A stretch of DNA of 43,399 nucleotides, from assembly GCA_017626555.1 (NCBI GenBank), contig JAGAIM010000172.1:1-43399 (forward strand), in the 5' to 3' direction. The notes below the pieces were generated by a model that did no database searches, had not been told where the DNA came from, and was given only the letters and a program-made list of their open reading frames with translations. The DNA is from Bacteroidales bacterium. GTDB lineage: Bacteria > Bacteroidota > Bacteroidia > Bacteroidales > UBA932. Of the stretch, positions 33,682 through 43,399 are shown in pieces (positions within the stretch are counted from its first letter, which is position 1; each line of letters starts with the position of its first letter). A program made the translations under genes and the position numbers.

Positions 33682-35792
33682 CGCAGTTTTATGCTGATCG
33701 TTTCTCCTTTCTTCAGTTTGCTTCCCGGTGCAGGCTGCTGGCTTGCCACGTGGCCTGTTCCGCTGTGGCTGCATCGGTATCCGTTGTTTTCAATGGCATA
33801 TACGGCGTCTCTCAGTCCTAATCCCTTGAGGTCGGGAACCGGACTGTCGTCCGATCTGGTTGTGCTGATATGCTCGGCAATCATCTGTGGAACCTCTCCT
33901 CTTTTCTTCAGTTCATTTCCCCATCCGGGAGTGGATGCCCAAAGTTCATCTGCTATTTCCTTGAATGTCATTGCAGGAATGCTTCCTCCATAGACATTGT
34001 GGCTTATAAGGTCGGTATAGACCACGACGATTGCAGTATATTGCGGTTCGTCTGCCGGGAAGAATCCGACGAAAGTGGCTTGATGCTTCTTTCTTCCCTG
34101 ATCGTCAGAATATGGATCCCTGCTGCCGTTCCTCTCCTCGTTGTTGAGGTGCATTCTTGATGTACCGGTTTTTCCGGCAACAATGCAGCGGCTGTTCTTC
34201 AGTTTGCTGGCTGTTCCTTCCAGAGTCACCATCTTCAGGGCTCTTGTCAAGGTGTCAGCCGTCGCTTTCGAGCAGATGGATCCGTTAAGAATCTCAGGCT
34301 TGAACTGCTTCTCAATCTTGCCGTTGTGCTCGATGCTTTCAACGATGTACGGCTTCATCATCTTGCCGTCATTCGCAATTGCGTTGTAGAATGTTGCCAC
34401 TTGGAGAGGCGTCACTCTGGCTGAATATCCGATTGCAACCGATACTAGGTCATATATTGTCCATCCTTTGTCGGAAGGATCCGGAATTCTTGGCTTTGCG
34501 CTTCCGACCTCAGTCAGGTCGAATTCGTATGCTTCACCGAAATTATACGCGTGAAGTCTGTCTATGAATTTCTCGGGATCATCGCCGTAATGATCCTTTA
34601 CAAGTCTTCTGAATACATAGTTGGAAGAAATCTTGAATCCGTCGATTACAGGTATCTCCCTCACTCCGTTTCTGCTCTCGTATGTAGTGATGTACTTGTC
34701 CTGGTTGATCTTTGGCATATCGTCCATCAATCCGCGATTCGTCGGGATCTTATCCTCGAGTTCCACTTTGCCGTCTTCCAGCAATGTGGTCAGAGTCACG
34801 GCCTTGAATACCGATCCGGGTTCAGCCGGTCTTCCGGCCGCCATATTGAATATTTCCCTGAATTCACCCTTTTTGTCTTTCTGAAGATTGACCATAGCCC
34901 TTATCGCTCCGGTTTCCACGTCGAGAACTACTGCACATCCTCCCACGATATCCTCATCGCCGGACATATTCCTTCTCAATGCCCTGTCTGCTATGTCCTG
35001 TATGTTGATGTCCAAGGTTGTCCTTATGTCATATCCGTGTTCCACTGCTATTATGCTGCTGTCCACGTCCTTGATCATCACCTTCTTATCAGTGATCTTC
35101 TTCCATTCGGCTCCCTTTTTCCCGTGGAGAACATAGTCATATTTCCCCTCGATGCCTATATGGTTGGAATTCGTGTCTTTATTGTGTCTGACGTATCCTA
35201 TCACTCTCCTCGCCAGTTCATCGTATGGATATTGTCTGGTCTCAACCTTCTCTACGATCAAGCCTCCCTTGTGCTGTTTCTCATTGAACAAAGGCAGCGT
35301 CTTGAGTCGGGTGAGCACGTCGTGATCGACGTTCTTTGCTATAGATACGTATCTTCTCTTGTTCTTTCTTCCGTTGAATATAAGCGAACTGTAATATGAT
35401 TCATTCTTGCCTGCTTCATTCAGGACTTCCGGAAGCATCTTTGCAAGATTTTCTGCCTTCTCGACCCATTCAGCCTCATTCTTCTTTCCGTTTTTCAGAT
35501 CGGCATCGTGTGCTTCCTTCTGTACGTAACAGTCCATATAGATGTTGTACATAGGAGTGGACATTGCGAGGAGATTGCCGTTGTGATCTATTATGGAGCC
35601 TCTGTCCGGATCGATGTCCTGCTTCTTCTTCTTAGGCTGGAAATAAGTAAGATATTTAGGGTCAGGCTCCCAGAAATATTGGGTGATGACGATTTCCGCA
35701 ACGGACGCGAGAGCCATAAGCAGGAACACGACGTGAAAGGCGCTAAGCACATTGCTCGCCCTTCTTTTTTCTCTGTCTGCCCTGTTTATCAT
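33678..35792 (-). CDS. ftsI: Penicillin-binding protein FtsI (PBP3-type transpeptidase) with a PASTA domain
   Basis: FtsI cross-links septal peptidoglycan. The 704-residue class B PBP has one N-terminal membrane helix (about residues 17-38) and a long dimerisation domain. The transpeptidase domain has the active-site serine in EPGSVFKAVT, SSN in KISSNYVFRR, and KTG in VAGKTGTSRMH. The last 60 residues form a PASTA domain (PVPDLKGLGLRDAVYAIENNG ... ETISIKLR), common in Bacteroidota FtsI and in Gram-positives but absent from E. coli. It partners with FtsW. It lies 12 bp after the ftsL-like gene and overlaps murE by an ATGA. Confidence 0.96.
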   Translation of the reverse strand: MINRADREKRRASNVLSAFHVVFLLMALASVAEIVITQYFWEPDPKYLTYFQPKKKKQDIDPDRGSIIDHNGNLLAMSTPMYNIYMDCYVQKEAHDADLKNGKKNEAEWVEKAENLAKMLPEVLNEAGKNESYYSSLIFNGRKNKRRYVSIAKNVDHDVLTRLKTLPLFNEKQHKGGLIVEKVETRQYPYDELARRVIGYVRHNKDTNSNHIGIEGKYDYVLHGKKGAEWKKITDKKVMIKDVDSSIIAVEHGYDIRTTLDINIQDIADRALRRNMSGDEDIVGGCAVVLDVETGAIRAMVNLQKDKKGEFREIFNMAAGRPAEPGSVFKAVTLTTLLEDGKVELEDKIPTNRGLMDDMPKINQDKYITTYESRNGVREIPVIDGFKISSNYVFRRLVKDHYGDDPEKFIDRLHAYNFGEAYEFDLTEVGSAKPRIPDPSDKGWTIYDLVSVAIGYSARVTPLQVATFYNAIANDGKMMKPYIVESIEHNGKIEKQFKPEILNGSICSKATADTLTRALKMVTLEGTASKLKNSRCIVAGKTGTSRMHLNNEERNGSRDPYSDDQGRKKHQATFVGFFPADEPQYTAIVVVYTDLISHNVYGGSIPAMTFKEIADELWASTPGWGNELKKRGEVPQMIAEHISTTRSDDSPVPDLKGLGLRDAVYAIENNGYRCSHSGTGHVASQQPAPGSKLKKGETISIKLR

Positions 35793-35804
35793 ATCCCAAT
35801 CCTT

Positions 35805-36134
35805 TTATTTAATTATAATGTCCGCCGGCTTTACCGGTGCCTTGACTTCCGAACCTTTTTCTTCAAGCATAGCCTCTATAGTGCTTATCCTGTCGAGCCC
35901 TACATATTCACAGGTCTTCTGAGCGTGATGAATCTTGAGGGTTTCAAGTTCTTTCTTGTTGCGCTCCACCAGTGTCATAGTCTGCTCAGCCTTGTAACTC
36001 ATCCAGATGCTCACCCATCCCAGGATGAACACATACAGGATGTATGGAAACAGTCTGTGAACCCCCATCAGCAGCAGGATGTCTCCGCTGATGATGGCCT
36101 TCAGTATTTTTATTGCAGACATTTTCTCCTTCAT
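35805..36134 (-). CDS. ftsL: FtsL-like small bitopic division protein
   Basis: A 109-residue protein with one transmembrane helix (about residues 29-46) followed by a coiled-coil-like periplasmic stretch (ERNKKELETLKIHHAQK). This topology, with the position between rsmH and ftsI, matches FtsL, which joins FtsQ and FtsB to activate FtsWI. Sequence conservation in FtsL is too weak for a motif-based call. The start overlaps the rsmH stop by 4 nt. Confidence 0.75.
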   Translation of the reverse strand: MKEKMSAIKILKAIISGDILLLMGVHRLFPYILYVFILGWVSIWMSYKAEQTMTLVERNKKELETLKIHHAQKTCEYVGLDRISTIEAMLEEKGSEVKAPVKPADIIIK

Positions 36135-37045
36135 CGCCCGTCCCCCTTTTCCGCTATTCTGAGTTTAGCGCTTCTTGCCCTTGTGTTGGCAGCGATTTCG
36201 CTTTCCTGAGGCAGGATAGGTTTCCTGTTCACGGCTCTCAGAGGTGCTGTTGCGTTACCGTAGAAATCCTTTTCCATCTTTCCCTCGATGTTGCCTGATT
36301 TTATGAAGTTCTTCACCATCCTGTCCTCCAGAGAGTGATATGTGATCACTACAAGTCTGCCTCCGGGTTTAAGGGACTTTGCTGCTCCGCTGAGGAATTT
36401 TTCGAGTGACTTCATTTCCTGATTTACCTCGATCCTCAGAGCCTGATATACTTTTGCAAGGAATTTATGCTCGGCAAATTTCGGAAGAGCATTTTCAATC
36501 GCCTTACAGAGTTCAGAGGTTGTTCTGATTTCCGCTGTCTCTCTGGCCTTGCATATAAGTTGGGCGATTCTGCGGCTGTTATCCACTTCGCCATACAGCC
36601 TGAATATTCTTTCAAGATCTTCCTGGCTGTATGAATTCACGACATCCGCAGCATTCAGAGCGGCTTCCTGATTCATCCTCATATCGAGAGGTGCCTCGTA
36701 TCTGAAGGAGAATCCTCTTTCCGCTGTGTCGAACTGGTGGGATGATACTCCAAGGTCGGCAAGAACTCCGTCGATCCCGCCGGCATATCCCTGATGTATG
36801 ATATGGTTGTGGATCCATCGGAAATCGCTTCTGATGAGGGTGAGGCGGTTGTCGTCCGGCTTGTTCTCGATGGCGTCGCTGTCGCGGTCGAAGGCAATGA
36901 CACGTCCCTCAGGGGAAAGCCTCCTGAGAATTTCGGAAGTGTGTCCTCCGCCGCCGAATGTGGCGTCTGCGTAAATTCCTGATGCTGAGCCGATCAAAGC
37001 GGAAACGCTTTCATCAAGCAATACTGAAGTGTGATATTCTGACAT
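36131..37045 (-). CDS. rsmH: 16S rRNA (cytosine-1402-N4) methyltransferase
   Basis: RsmH (MraW) methylates N4 of C1402 in 16S rRNA at the decoding centre. The 304-residue product begins with EYHTSVLLDESVSAL, has the SAM-binding ADATFGGGGHTSEIL, and then GVLADLGVSSHQFDTAERGFSFR. RLVVITYHSLEDRMVKNFI follows towards the end. It is 15 bp after mraZ, the usual order. Confidence 0.97.
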   Translation of the reverse strand: MSEYHTSVLLDESVSALIGSASGIYADATFGGGGHTSEILRRLSPEGRVIAFDRDSDAIENKPDDNRLTLIRSDFRWIHNHIIHQGYAGGIDGVLADLGVSSHQFDTAERGFSFRYEAPLDMRMNQEAALNAADVVNSYSQEDLERIFRLYGEVDNSRRIAQLICKARETAEIRTTSELCKAIENALPKFAEHKFLAKVYQALRIEVNQEMKSLEKFLSGAAKSLKPGGRLVVITYHSLEDRMVKNFIKSGNIEGKMEKDFYGNATAPLRAVNRKPILPQESEIAANTRARSAKLRIAEKGDGR

Positions 37046-37060
37046 CGTCCGGCCCTCCTC

Positions 37061-37513
37061 TTAAAGATCAGAAAGCATATTGGCAATGTCTGTGAACTCT
37101 TCGTTTGAGATGATTCCGGACTCAAAGTTCTCTTTGGCCCAGATTTCAATCTTATGGTCGTTGCCCGAGAAGATTACCTCCTTGGTCACACCGATCAGTT
37201 CCAAGAGTTTCTTTGGGATGGAGATGCGGCCGAGTTTTGCGTCTGGCTCGACGATGGCGCTGTTATGCATATATGCTCTCCAGAATTTTGCGTGCTTTTC
37301 GTTGAAGGTGATATTGAGTTTCGACCTTACCAGTTCGGACTGACGTTCCCATTCTTCGAATGTGTACATCTCCAGACATTTCTCGAAAACGTCCTTCCTG
37401 ACCACGAATCTCATATCTCCATCAGCAGGCATAATGCCTTTGAAGGCGGCAGGGAAAATGAGCCTCCCCTTGTCGTCAACCTTAACATTATATTCGCCGA
37501 TGAATTTGATCAT
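37061..37513 (-). CDS. mraZ: Transcriptional regulator MraZ
   Basis: MraZ is a double AbrB-fold DNA-binding protein that, where studied, controls the dcw operon it heads. The 150-residue product has two similar halves, each with the DxKGRL- or DAKLGRISIP-type loop: VDDKGRLIFPAAFK and EPDAKLGRISIPKKL. It is the first gene of the division cluster and diverges from an M23-family lipoprotein gene; the 117-bp gap holds -7 elements for both directions. I did not find a convincing series of MraZ box repeats. Confidence 0.96.
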   Translation of the reverse strand: MIKFIGEYNVKVDDKGRLIFPAAFKGIMPADGDMRFVVRKDVFEKCLEMYTFEEWERQSELVRSKLNITFNEKHAKFWRAYMHNSAIVEPDAKLGRISIPKKLLELIGVTKEVIFSGNDHKIEIWAKENFESGIISNEEFTDIANMLSDL

Positions 37514-37535
37514 AGTCTTTCACACGTAATTGATG

Positions 37536-37543
37536 CAAAAGTA
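37536..37543 (-). promoter_or_regulatory. Probable -7 element of the dcw operon (mraZ)
   Basis: The minus strand reads TACTTTTG (TAnnTTTG) 23 nt before the mraZ ATG. A -33 TTG is not present at 19 nt. Confidence 0.4.
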
Positions 37544-37597
37544 AGAATAATTTTCCACTTTCTTACACTTTCTTCCAAAATTTTCCACAAAAAGTTT

Positions 37598-37605
37598 TAT
37601 TTTTG
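37598..37605 (+). promoter_or_regulatory. Probable -7 element of the M23-family lipoprotein gene
   Basis: TATTTTTG (TAnnTTTG) lies 25 nt before the ATG at 37631, diverging from the mraZ element 55 bp away. Confidence 0.4.
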
Positions 37606-37630
37606 CAATCGTTCACTCAATCAGATAATT

Positions 37631-38890
37631 ATGACAGTTTCTAATAAGTGGCTTATAGCGGCTTCTGCAGCCGTTTTCGCCATAATATCCGTTTCTTGCG
37701 GCAACGCTGGAAATTCAGAAAAAGTCCTTGATGTTGAGGTTGCCTCAGAGGATAGCGTATGCTGCCCTTTGGGATTCTGCACCGATTCGCTTGAAGTCAG
37801 AGAAGGTAAGGTTCGTAAAGGCCAGTTCTTTTCGACCTTGCTTGGAGAACTTGGTATGAGCCAGAAAGAGGCATACGACCTGACCGTCGCCTGTGATTCT
37901 GTTTTTGATGTCAGGACTCTCAGAGTCGGTAACGCTTATAAAGCATATTATTCGTCGGAGTTGGAATATCTTGTCTATGAGAGAGATAGGGCAAGCAGTG
38001 TGGTCTTTTCCTGTCGTCTTCCATACGGTGCGTGGGAGTATCGTAAACCGGTCACGGTGGAAAGCAGGTATGCGGATGTTACCATAAATACGTCTTTGTG
38101 GAATGATATGCTTGCGGCAGATGTTTCTCCGCTTCTGATCTTGAGTCTGTCGGACATTTATGCCTGGACAATAGACTTTTTCGGCCTTCAGAAGGGTGAT
38201 CGTTTCAGGGTACTTTATGATGAGAAAATGTGTGATGGAGAAGTGCTGGCAGTGGATACTGTGAGATATGCTGTCTTTTCGCACGACGGGGAGGATCTTC
38301 CTATGATTATGTTCAATCAGCGTGACAGTGGAAATATATGGTGGAACGAGAAAGGAGAAAGTATGCGAAAGGCCTTCCTTAAGGCTCCACTGCAGTATTC
38401 CCGTATAAGTTCCGGATTTTCATACGCAAGGAGACATCCGGTGACCCGAAAGGTTCAGCCACACACAGGTGTTGATTACGCCGCACCGAAAGGTACACCG
38501 GTAATGACAATCGGAGACGGAGTCGTTACTAGTGTCAAGTATGAGGGGGCTGGAGGTAATACGGTGAGAATCAGGCATAATTCAGTATATTCCACCGCAT
38601 ATCTCCACTTGTCTAAATATGCCAAGGGGCTTAAGGCCGGGCAGCGTGTCCGTCAGGGAGAGGTTATAGGATATGTTGGCTCTACAGGCCGTTCTACAGG
38701 CCCTCATCTCGATTTCCGTGTATGGAAGAACGGCACTCCGATCAATCCTCTCAAAATGGATTCTCCTCCTGCAGAACCGCTTAAGGAGGAACATCGCGCG
38801 GCATTTGAAGCAACTGCGGAAAAATGCCGTGCCAGAATAGATACCATCCGGGCACGGCAAGTTATGCGTGAGTTATTGGAAAAACTATGA
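37631..38890 (+). CDS. M23-family lipoprotein, zinc site altered
   Basis: A 419-residue lipoprotein (signal ending SVSC, Cys23). The first 250 residues resemble the OapA/LysM-like region found before LytM domains in Bacteroidota (QFFSTLLGELGMSQKEAYDL). The C-terminal M23 domain has HTGVD (His278, Asp282) and the GPHLDFRVWKNG strand. Active M23 enzymes have His-x-His in that strand; here it reads His359-Leu-Asp361, so one zinc ligand is replaced by aspartate. It may be catalytically weak or serve as an amidase activator in the manner of EnvC or NlpD. The upstream open frame from 37154 runs antisense to mraZ and is not used. It converges on glyA with only 3 bp between stops. Confidence 0.88.
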   Translation: MTVSNKWLIAASAAVFAIISVSCGNAGNSEKVLDVEVASEDSVCCPLGFCTDSLEVREGKVRKGQFFSTLLGELGMSQKEAYDLTVACDSVFDVRTLRVGNAYKAYYSSELEYLVYERDRASSVVFSCRLPYGAWEYRKPVTVESRYADVTINTSLWNDMLAADVSPLLILSLSDIYAWTIDFFGLQKGDRFRVLYDEKMCDGEVLAVDTVRYAVFSHDGEDLPMIMFNQRDSGNIWWNEKGESMRKAFLKAPLQYSRISSGFSYARRHPVTRKVQPHTGVDYAAPKGTPVMTIGDGVVTSVKYEGAGGNTVRIRHNSVYSTAYLHLSKYAKGLKAGQRVRQGEVIGYVGSTGRSTGPHLDFRVWKNGTPINPLKMDSPPAEPLKEEHRAAFEATAEKCRARIDTIRARQVMRELLEKL

Positions 38891-38893
38891 TTC

Positions 38894-40222
38894 TCAATAT
38901 CTGTTGAGAGGCATTCCGTTGGTCTTCATACGTACCTGTTTCCTTACATTGGCAAGAACCTCTTCGTATGCCTCACGTCCTTCTTCTGTCTTGCCTGCGA
39001 TGAGGTCGAGGTTGGCTGCGGCATTTGAGAGAACCTGATCAATGAGGTTGACGATGAATTCCATATCTTTCTCGACGAAACCGCGTGATGTGATGGCAGG
39101 TGTTCCTACGCGGATACCTGATGTCTGGAACGGAGTGCGTGAGTCGAACGGAACCATATTCTTGTTGACGGTAATGTCAGCCTTTCCGAGTTCCTTTTCT
39201 GCAACTTTTCCTGTGAGTTCAGGGAATTTTGTGCGGAGGTCGATGAGCATAAGATGATTGTCAGTGCCACCAGATACAATCTTGTAACCTCTTGATGCAA
39301 AGGCTTCTGCCATTGCTTGGGCATTTGACACGACCTGCTTCTGATATTCCTTGAATTCAGGCTGGAGTGCTTCATAGAATGAAACAGCCTTGGCTGCGAT
39401 GCAATGCTCAAGAGGGCCGCCCTGTACGCCAGGGAATACACTTGAATTGAGTATCTGCGACATTTTCTTCACCACGCCCTTTGGAGTCTTTAGTCCCCAA
39501 GGATTGTCGAAGTCCTTGCCCAGGAGGATGATTCCTCCACGAGGACCACGGAGGGTCTTGTGGGTGGTAGATGTCACAATGTGTGCATACTTGACAGGGT
39601 TGCTCAGAAGTCCTGCTGCGATAAGTCCTGCAGTATGTGCCATATCGATCCAAAGAATTGCTCCTACCTTGTCAGCGATTTCGCGCATACGTGCGTAATC
39701 CCATTCTCTGGAATATGCCGATGCTCCACCGATGATGAGTTTTGGCTTGAACTCGAGGGCTCTCTGTTCCATCTGGTCATAGTCGATCATTCCTGTCGCC
39801 TCGCTGAGCCCATAAGCCACAGCATTGTAAAGGATGCCTGACATATTTACAGGCGAGCCGTGCGTAAGGTGGCCTCCGTGTGCGAGGTCGAGACCCATAA
39901 ATGTCTCTCCCGGCTTGAGGCAGGCCATCATAACAGCCATATTTGCCTGAGCGCCCGAGTGTGGCTGTACGTTGGCATATTCCGCTTCGTACAGTTCGCA
40001 GAGACGGTCGATGGCGAGTTGTTCGATCTGATCGACAACCTCACATCCTCCGTAGTATCTTGCTCCCGGGTATCCTTCTGCGTACTTGTTTGTGCAGATG
40101 GAACCAAGTGCGGTAAGAACCTGCTGGCTCACATAGTTCTCAGATGCGATGAGTTCGATTCCGGAGGTCTGTCTTTCCTCTTCCTTCTTGATGAGATTGA
40201 AAATCTGTAGATCCTGTTTCAT
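38894..40222 (-). CDS. glyA: Serine hydroxymethyltransferase
   Basis: GlyA interconverts serine and glycine with transfer of a one-carbon unit to tetrahydrofolate, using PLP. The 442-residue product has [28 protein letters not shown] and [14 protein letters not shown]. The PLP-lysine motif is [15 protein letters not shown]. The ATG at 40222 is chosen over the TTG two codons upstream. A -7 element lies 23 nt before it. Confidence 0.97.
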   Translation of the reverse strand: MKQDLQIFNLIKKEEERQTSGIELIASENYVSQQVLTALGSICTNKYAEGYPGARYYGGCEVVDQIEQLAIDRLCELYEAEYANVQPHSGAQANMAVMMACLKPGETFMGLDLAHGGHLTHGSPVNMSGILYNAVAYGLSEATGMIDYDQMEQRALEFKPKLIIGGASAYSREWDYARMREIADKVGAILWIDMAHTAGLIAAGLLSNPVKYAHIVTSTTHKTLRGPRGGIILLGKDFDNPWGLKTPKGVVKKMSQILNSSVFPGVQGGPLEHCIAAKAVSFYEALQPEFKEYQKQVVSNAQAMAEAFASRGYKIVSGGTDNHLMLIDLRTKFPELTGKVAEKELGKADITVNKNMVPFDSRTPFQTSGIRVGTPAITSRGFVEKDMEFIVNLIDQVLSNAAANLDLIAGKTEEGREAYEEVLANVRKQVRMKTNGMPLNRY

Positions 40223-40244
40223 AAACAATGTTTTTAAGGGAATG

Positions 40245-40252
40245 CAAAAATA
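40245..40252 (-). promoter_or_regulatory. Probable -7 element of glyA
   Basis: The minus strand reads TATTTTTG (TAnnTTTG), 23 nt upstream of the glyA ATG. It faces the oppositely directed element at 40272. Confidence 0.4.
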
Positions 40253-40271
40253 CTCATTTTTTTATTTTTAC

Positions 40272-40279
40272 TACCTTTG
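40272..40279 (+). promoter_or_regulatory. Probable -7 element of the TrmH-family methyltransferase gene
   Basis: TACCTTTG (TAnnTTTG) lies 23 nt before the ATG at 40303. Confidence 0.4.
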
Positions 40280-40302
40280 TGTTGATAACTTTTTGGATTT
40301 AT

Positions 40303-40833
40303 ATGAACAATCGCAAATTATTGAACATAGAACTCGGCAGGGTGACTGCGCAAGAGTACAAGGAATTGCCGGAAACAGGCGTTGTCGTGGTACTTGACAA
40401 TATCAGAAGCGCGCATAATGTAGGATCGGTCTTCCGCACTTCTGATTCATTCAAGATAGACAAGGTCTGGCTGTGCGGTATATGCGCTGTACCTCCATCT
40501 GCGGAGATACATAAGTCCGCATTGGGAGCGGAGGACAGTGTCGCTTGGGAGTATGTGGCAGATACGTTGGATGCCGTCAAGCGTCTGAAGGAGGAGGGAT
40601 ACACCGTAGTATGTGCCGAGCAGACTGTCGGTTCGGTGATGCTTGATACCTTCCGTCCTGAGCCGGGACGCAAATATGCCGTAGTGTTCGGAAATGAGGT
40701 GTCCGGAGTCCGTCAGGATGTCGTCGATGCTGCGGATATGTGTCTGGAGATACCTCAGTTCGGCACAAAGCACTCGCTCAATGTATCAGTAAGTGCTGGA
40801 GTAATACTATGGCATTTCCGCCTTTTTCTTTAA
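40303..40833 (+). CDS. SpoU/TrmH-family RNA 2'-O-methyltransferase
   Basis: A 176-residue SPOUT (trefoil-knot) methyltransferase that probably methylates a ribose in tRNA or rRNA with SAM. The three family motifs are visible: NIRSAHNVGSVFRTSD (motif 1), YAVVFGNEVSGV (motif 2) and IPQFGTKHSLNVSVSAGVILW (motif 3). The short length means the knot domain alone, as in single-domain TrmL/TrmH-like proteins; the RNA target cannot be told. The start at 40303 is preferred because the longer frame from 40228 encodes an unrelated hydrophobic run across the promoter. Confidence 0.9.
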   Translation: MNNRKLLNIELGRVTAQEYKELPETGVVVVLDNIRSAHNVGSVFRTSDSFKIDKVWLCGICAVPPSAEIHKSALGAEDSVAWEYVADTLDAVKRLKEEGYTVVCAEQTVGSVMLDTFRPEPGRKYAVVFGNEVSGVRQDVVDAADMCLEIPQFGTKHSLNVSVSAGVILWHFRLFL

Positions 40834-40882
40834 AATGGAAGCGGCAGGCAGTTGCTCTGCAGGGGATAATGGACAAGAGGTG

Positions 40883-40902
40883 TGACAAAATGTCAGTCTG
40901 AC
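40883..40902 (+). promoter_or_regulatory. Overlapping palindromes upstream of the groESL sigma-54 site
   Basis: TGACA-AAA-TGTCA (40883-40895) and GTCAG-T-CTGAC (40892-40902) overlap. They lie 5 nt upstream of the -24 element. They look like a binding site for a dimeric regulator; the identity of that regulator is unknown. Confidence 0.5.
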
Positions 40903-40907
40903 CCGGA

Positions 40908-40922
40908 TGGCACTTCTTTTGC
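40908..40922 (+). promoter_or_regulatory. Sigma-54 type promoter of groES-groEL
   Basis: TGGCAC-N5-TTGC matches the -24/-12 consensus TGGCACG-N4-TTGC in every fixed base but the G after TGGCAC, with exact spacing. The expected transcription start is about 12 nt downstream, giving a leader of roughly 85 nt. No TAnnTTTG element is seen between the methyltransferase gene and groES. Confidence 0.6.
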
Positions 40923-41019
40923 CGATATCCTGACGCAACAGTGCCGGATTGTGCTTCTGAATTTCAAGAAGTGATACGACTCCGATATTAACCGACATAA
41001 ACAATAAAAATCAAATAAA

Positions 41020-42925
<1,906 letters not shown>

Positions 42926-42948
42926 TCTGTTCCGGATTTATATATTTG

Positions 42949-42986
42949 ACCGGCCGGTTTCCAATGATGGAAGCCGGCCGGTTTTG
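42949..42986 (+). terminator. Terminator of groES-groEL
   Basis: A 15-bp stem (42949-42963 with 42968-42982, one G-U pair) built on ACCGGCCGG / CCGGCCGGT around a 4-nt loop, followed by TTTT. Confidence 0.9.
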
Positions 42987-43012
42987 CTGATGGATCTTTG
43001 CAGGGTACAATG

Positions 43013-43041
43013 AAAAAGCGGCAGTCATTCAGACTACCGCT
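43013..43041 (-). terminator. Terminator of rpsT
   Basis: AGCGG-c-AGTC (43017-43026) pairs with GACT-a-CCGCT (43032-43041) around a 5-nt loop. On the minus strand it runs into TTTTT, 40 nt after the rpsT stop. Confidence 0.85.
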
Positions 43042-43080
43042 CCTCTGCTATAAGAAAACCCTTAAAATGGGAACCTTTCT

Positions 43081-43335
43081 TTATGAAAGTTTATTGATAT
43101 AAACTGCGATACCGCTCTTGAGGTTTGCAGCCTTGTTCTTGTGAATTACACCGATCTTTGCCAACTTGTCGATCATTGCATAGACCTTAGGAGCGTTAGC
43201 CTCGGCTGCTGCCTTGTCGGTTGTGTTACGAATCGCACGGATTGCGTTTCTTGTGGTTTTTGCATAATACTTATTATGCAATCTGCGCCTTTCGCTCTGG
43301 CGATAGCGCTTGTCTGCTGATGCGTGATTTGCCAT
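43081..43335 (-). CDS. rpsT: 30S ribosomal protein S20
   Basis: S20 binds 16S rRNA in the body of the small subunit. The 84-residue, very basic helical protein starts [22 protein letters not shown] and contains [11 protein letters not shown]-like [17 protein letters not shown] at the end, as in the family. It lies 24 bp downstream of a tRNA-Glu gene on the same strand, so the two may be co-transcribed. Confidence 0.96.
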   Translation of the reverse strand: MANHASADKRYRQSERRRLHNKYYAKTTRNAIRAIRNTTDKAAAEANAPKVYAMIDKLAKIGVIHKNKAANLKSGIAVYINKLS

Positions 43336-43359
43336 TGTTTTTATTTTTTATATTTCTTG

Positions 43360-43399
43360 TAGTCGGTAGGGGAATCGAACCCCTCTTGCAAGAATGAAA
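43360..43399 (-). tRNA. tRNA-Glu (anticodon TTC), 3' half, cut by the window edge
   Basis: Minus-strand sequence from the edge shows most of the anticodon loop (T-TTC-AT), the 3' anticodon-stem strand TCTTG, and a 4-nt variable loop. The T-arm AGGGG-TTCGATT-CCCCT follows, then the 3' acceptor strand ACCGACT and discriminator A. The TTC triplet and the 4-nt variable loop fit tRNA-Glu. CCA is not encoded after the discriminator base. Confidence 0.85.

Noticed and set aside
33682-33774. 31-residue N-terminal extension of MurE
   Set aside because: It overlaps the PASTA domain end of ftsI; the ATGA overlap at 33681 is the usual coupling.
37154-37630. N-terminal 159-codon extension of the M23-family protein frame
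   Set aside because: It is antisense to mraZ. The ATG at 37631 gives a proper lipoprotein signal peptide and follows a -7 element.

Overview
The window looks like a chromosomal segment of a Bacteroidota bacterium, most likely order Bacteroidales; I cannot resolve the genus. The signs are: start sites without Shine-Dalgarno sequences, several Bacteroidetes-type -7 elements (TAnnTTTG) just upstream of starts, a Wzi-type outer-membrane protein, a collagen-like lipoprotein, an arginine-rich PNPase tail, a fused FtcD, and a division/cell-wall (dcw) cluster without murF, ddl or murB.

Layout. 1-3.2 kb (+): the end of an OmpA-family protein, then a large collagen-repeat lipoprotein. 3.3-13.2 kb (-): a histidine-utilisation region. 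5'-nucleotidase, ftcD and hutU are followed by a plus-strand wzi-like gene, then hutH and hutI. Together HutH, HutU, HutI and FtcD convert histidine to glutamate and pass the formimino carbon to folate. 13.4-20 kb: pnp and rpsO, a YgjP-type metallopeptidase, a MATE transporter, truB and rpiB. 20-20.45 kb: the only spacer over 300 bp, holding the remains of a small membrane-protein gene. 20.45-37.5 kb (-): mraZ-rsmH-ftsL-ftsI-murE-mraY-murD-ftsW-murG-murC-ftsQ-ftsA-ftsZ, then gltX. The dcw genes are almost gapless and carry the lipid II pathway and divisome assembly. 37.6-43.4 kb: an M23-family lipoprotein diverging from mraZ, glyA, a TrmH-type methyltransferase, groES-groEL, rpsT and the 3' half of tRNA-Glu.

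Unusual content. (1) hutI and truB each contain an in-frame palindromic insertion. The two insertions share a core, read in the same frame (peptide pattern R-A-T ... G-G ... G-G-V), but each has its own long inverted-repeat arms; the hutI arms are 28 bp and perfect. This looks like a protein-coding palindromic element family comparable in concept to Rickettsia palindromic elements. The truB copy is also flanked by a diverged direct duplication 180 nt apart. (2) Three spacers (9.8, 17.1 and 18.5 kb) carry another repeat: a hairpin followed by GTAAGTTGTTG or a close variant. (3) groESL is preceded by an exact sigma-54 -24/-12 match with two overlapping palindromes just upstream. Functional names rest on recognisable motifs read by eye; no database search was run.
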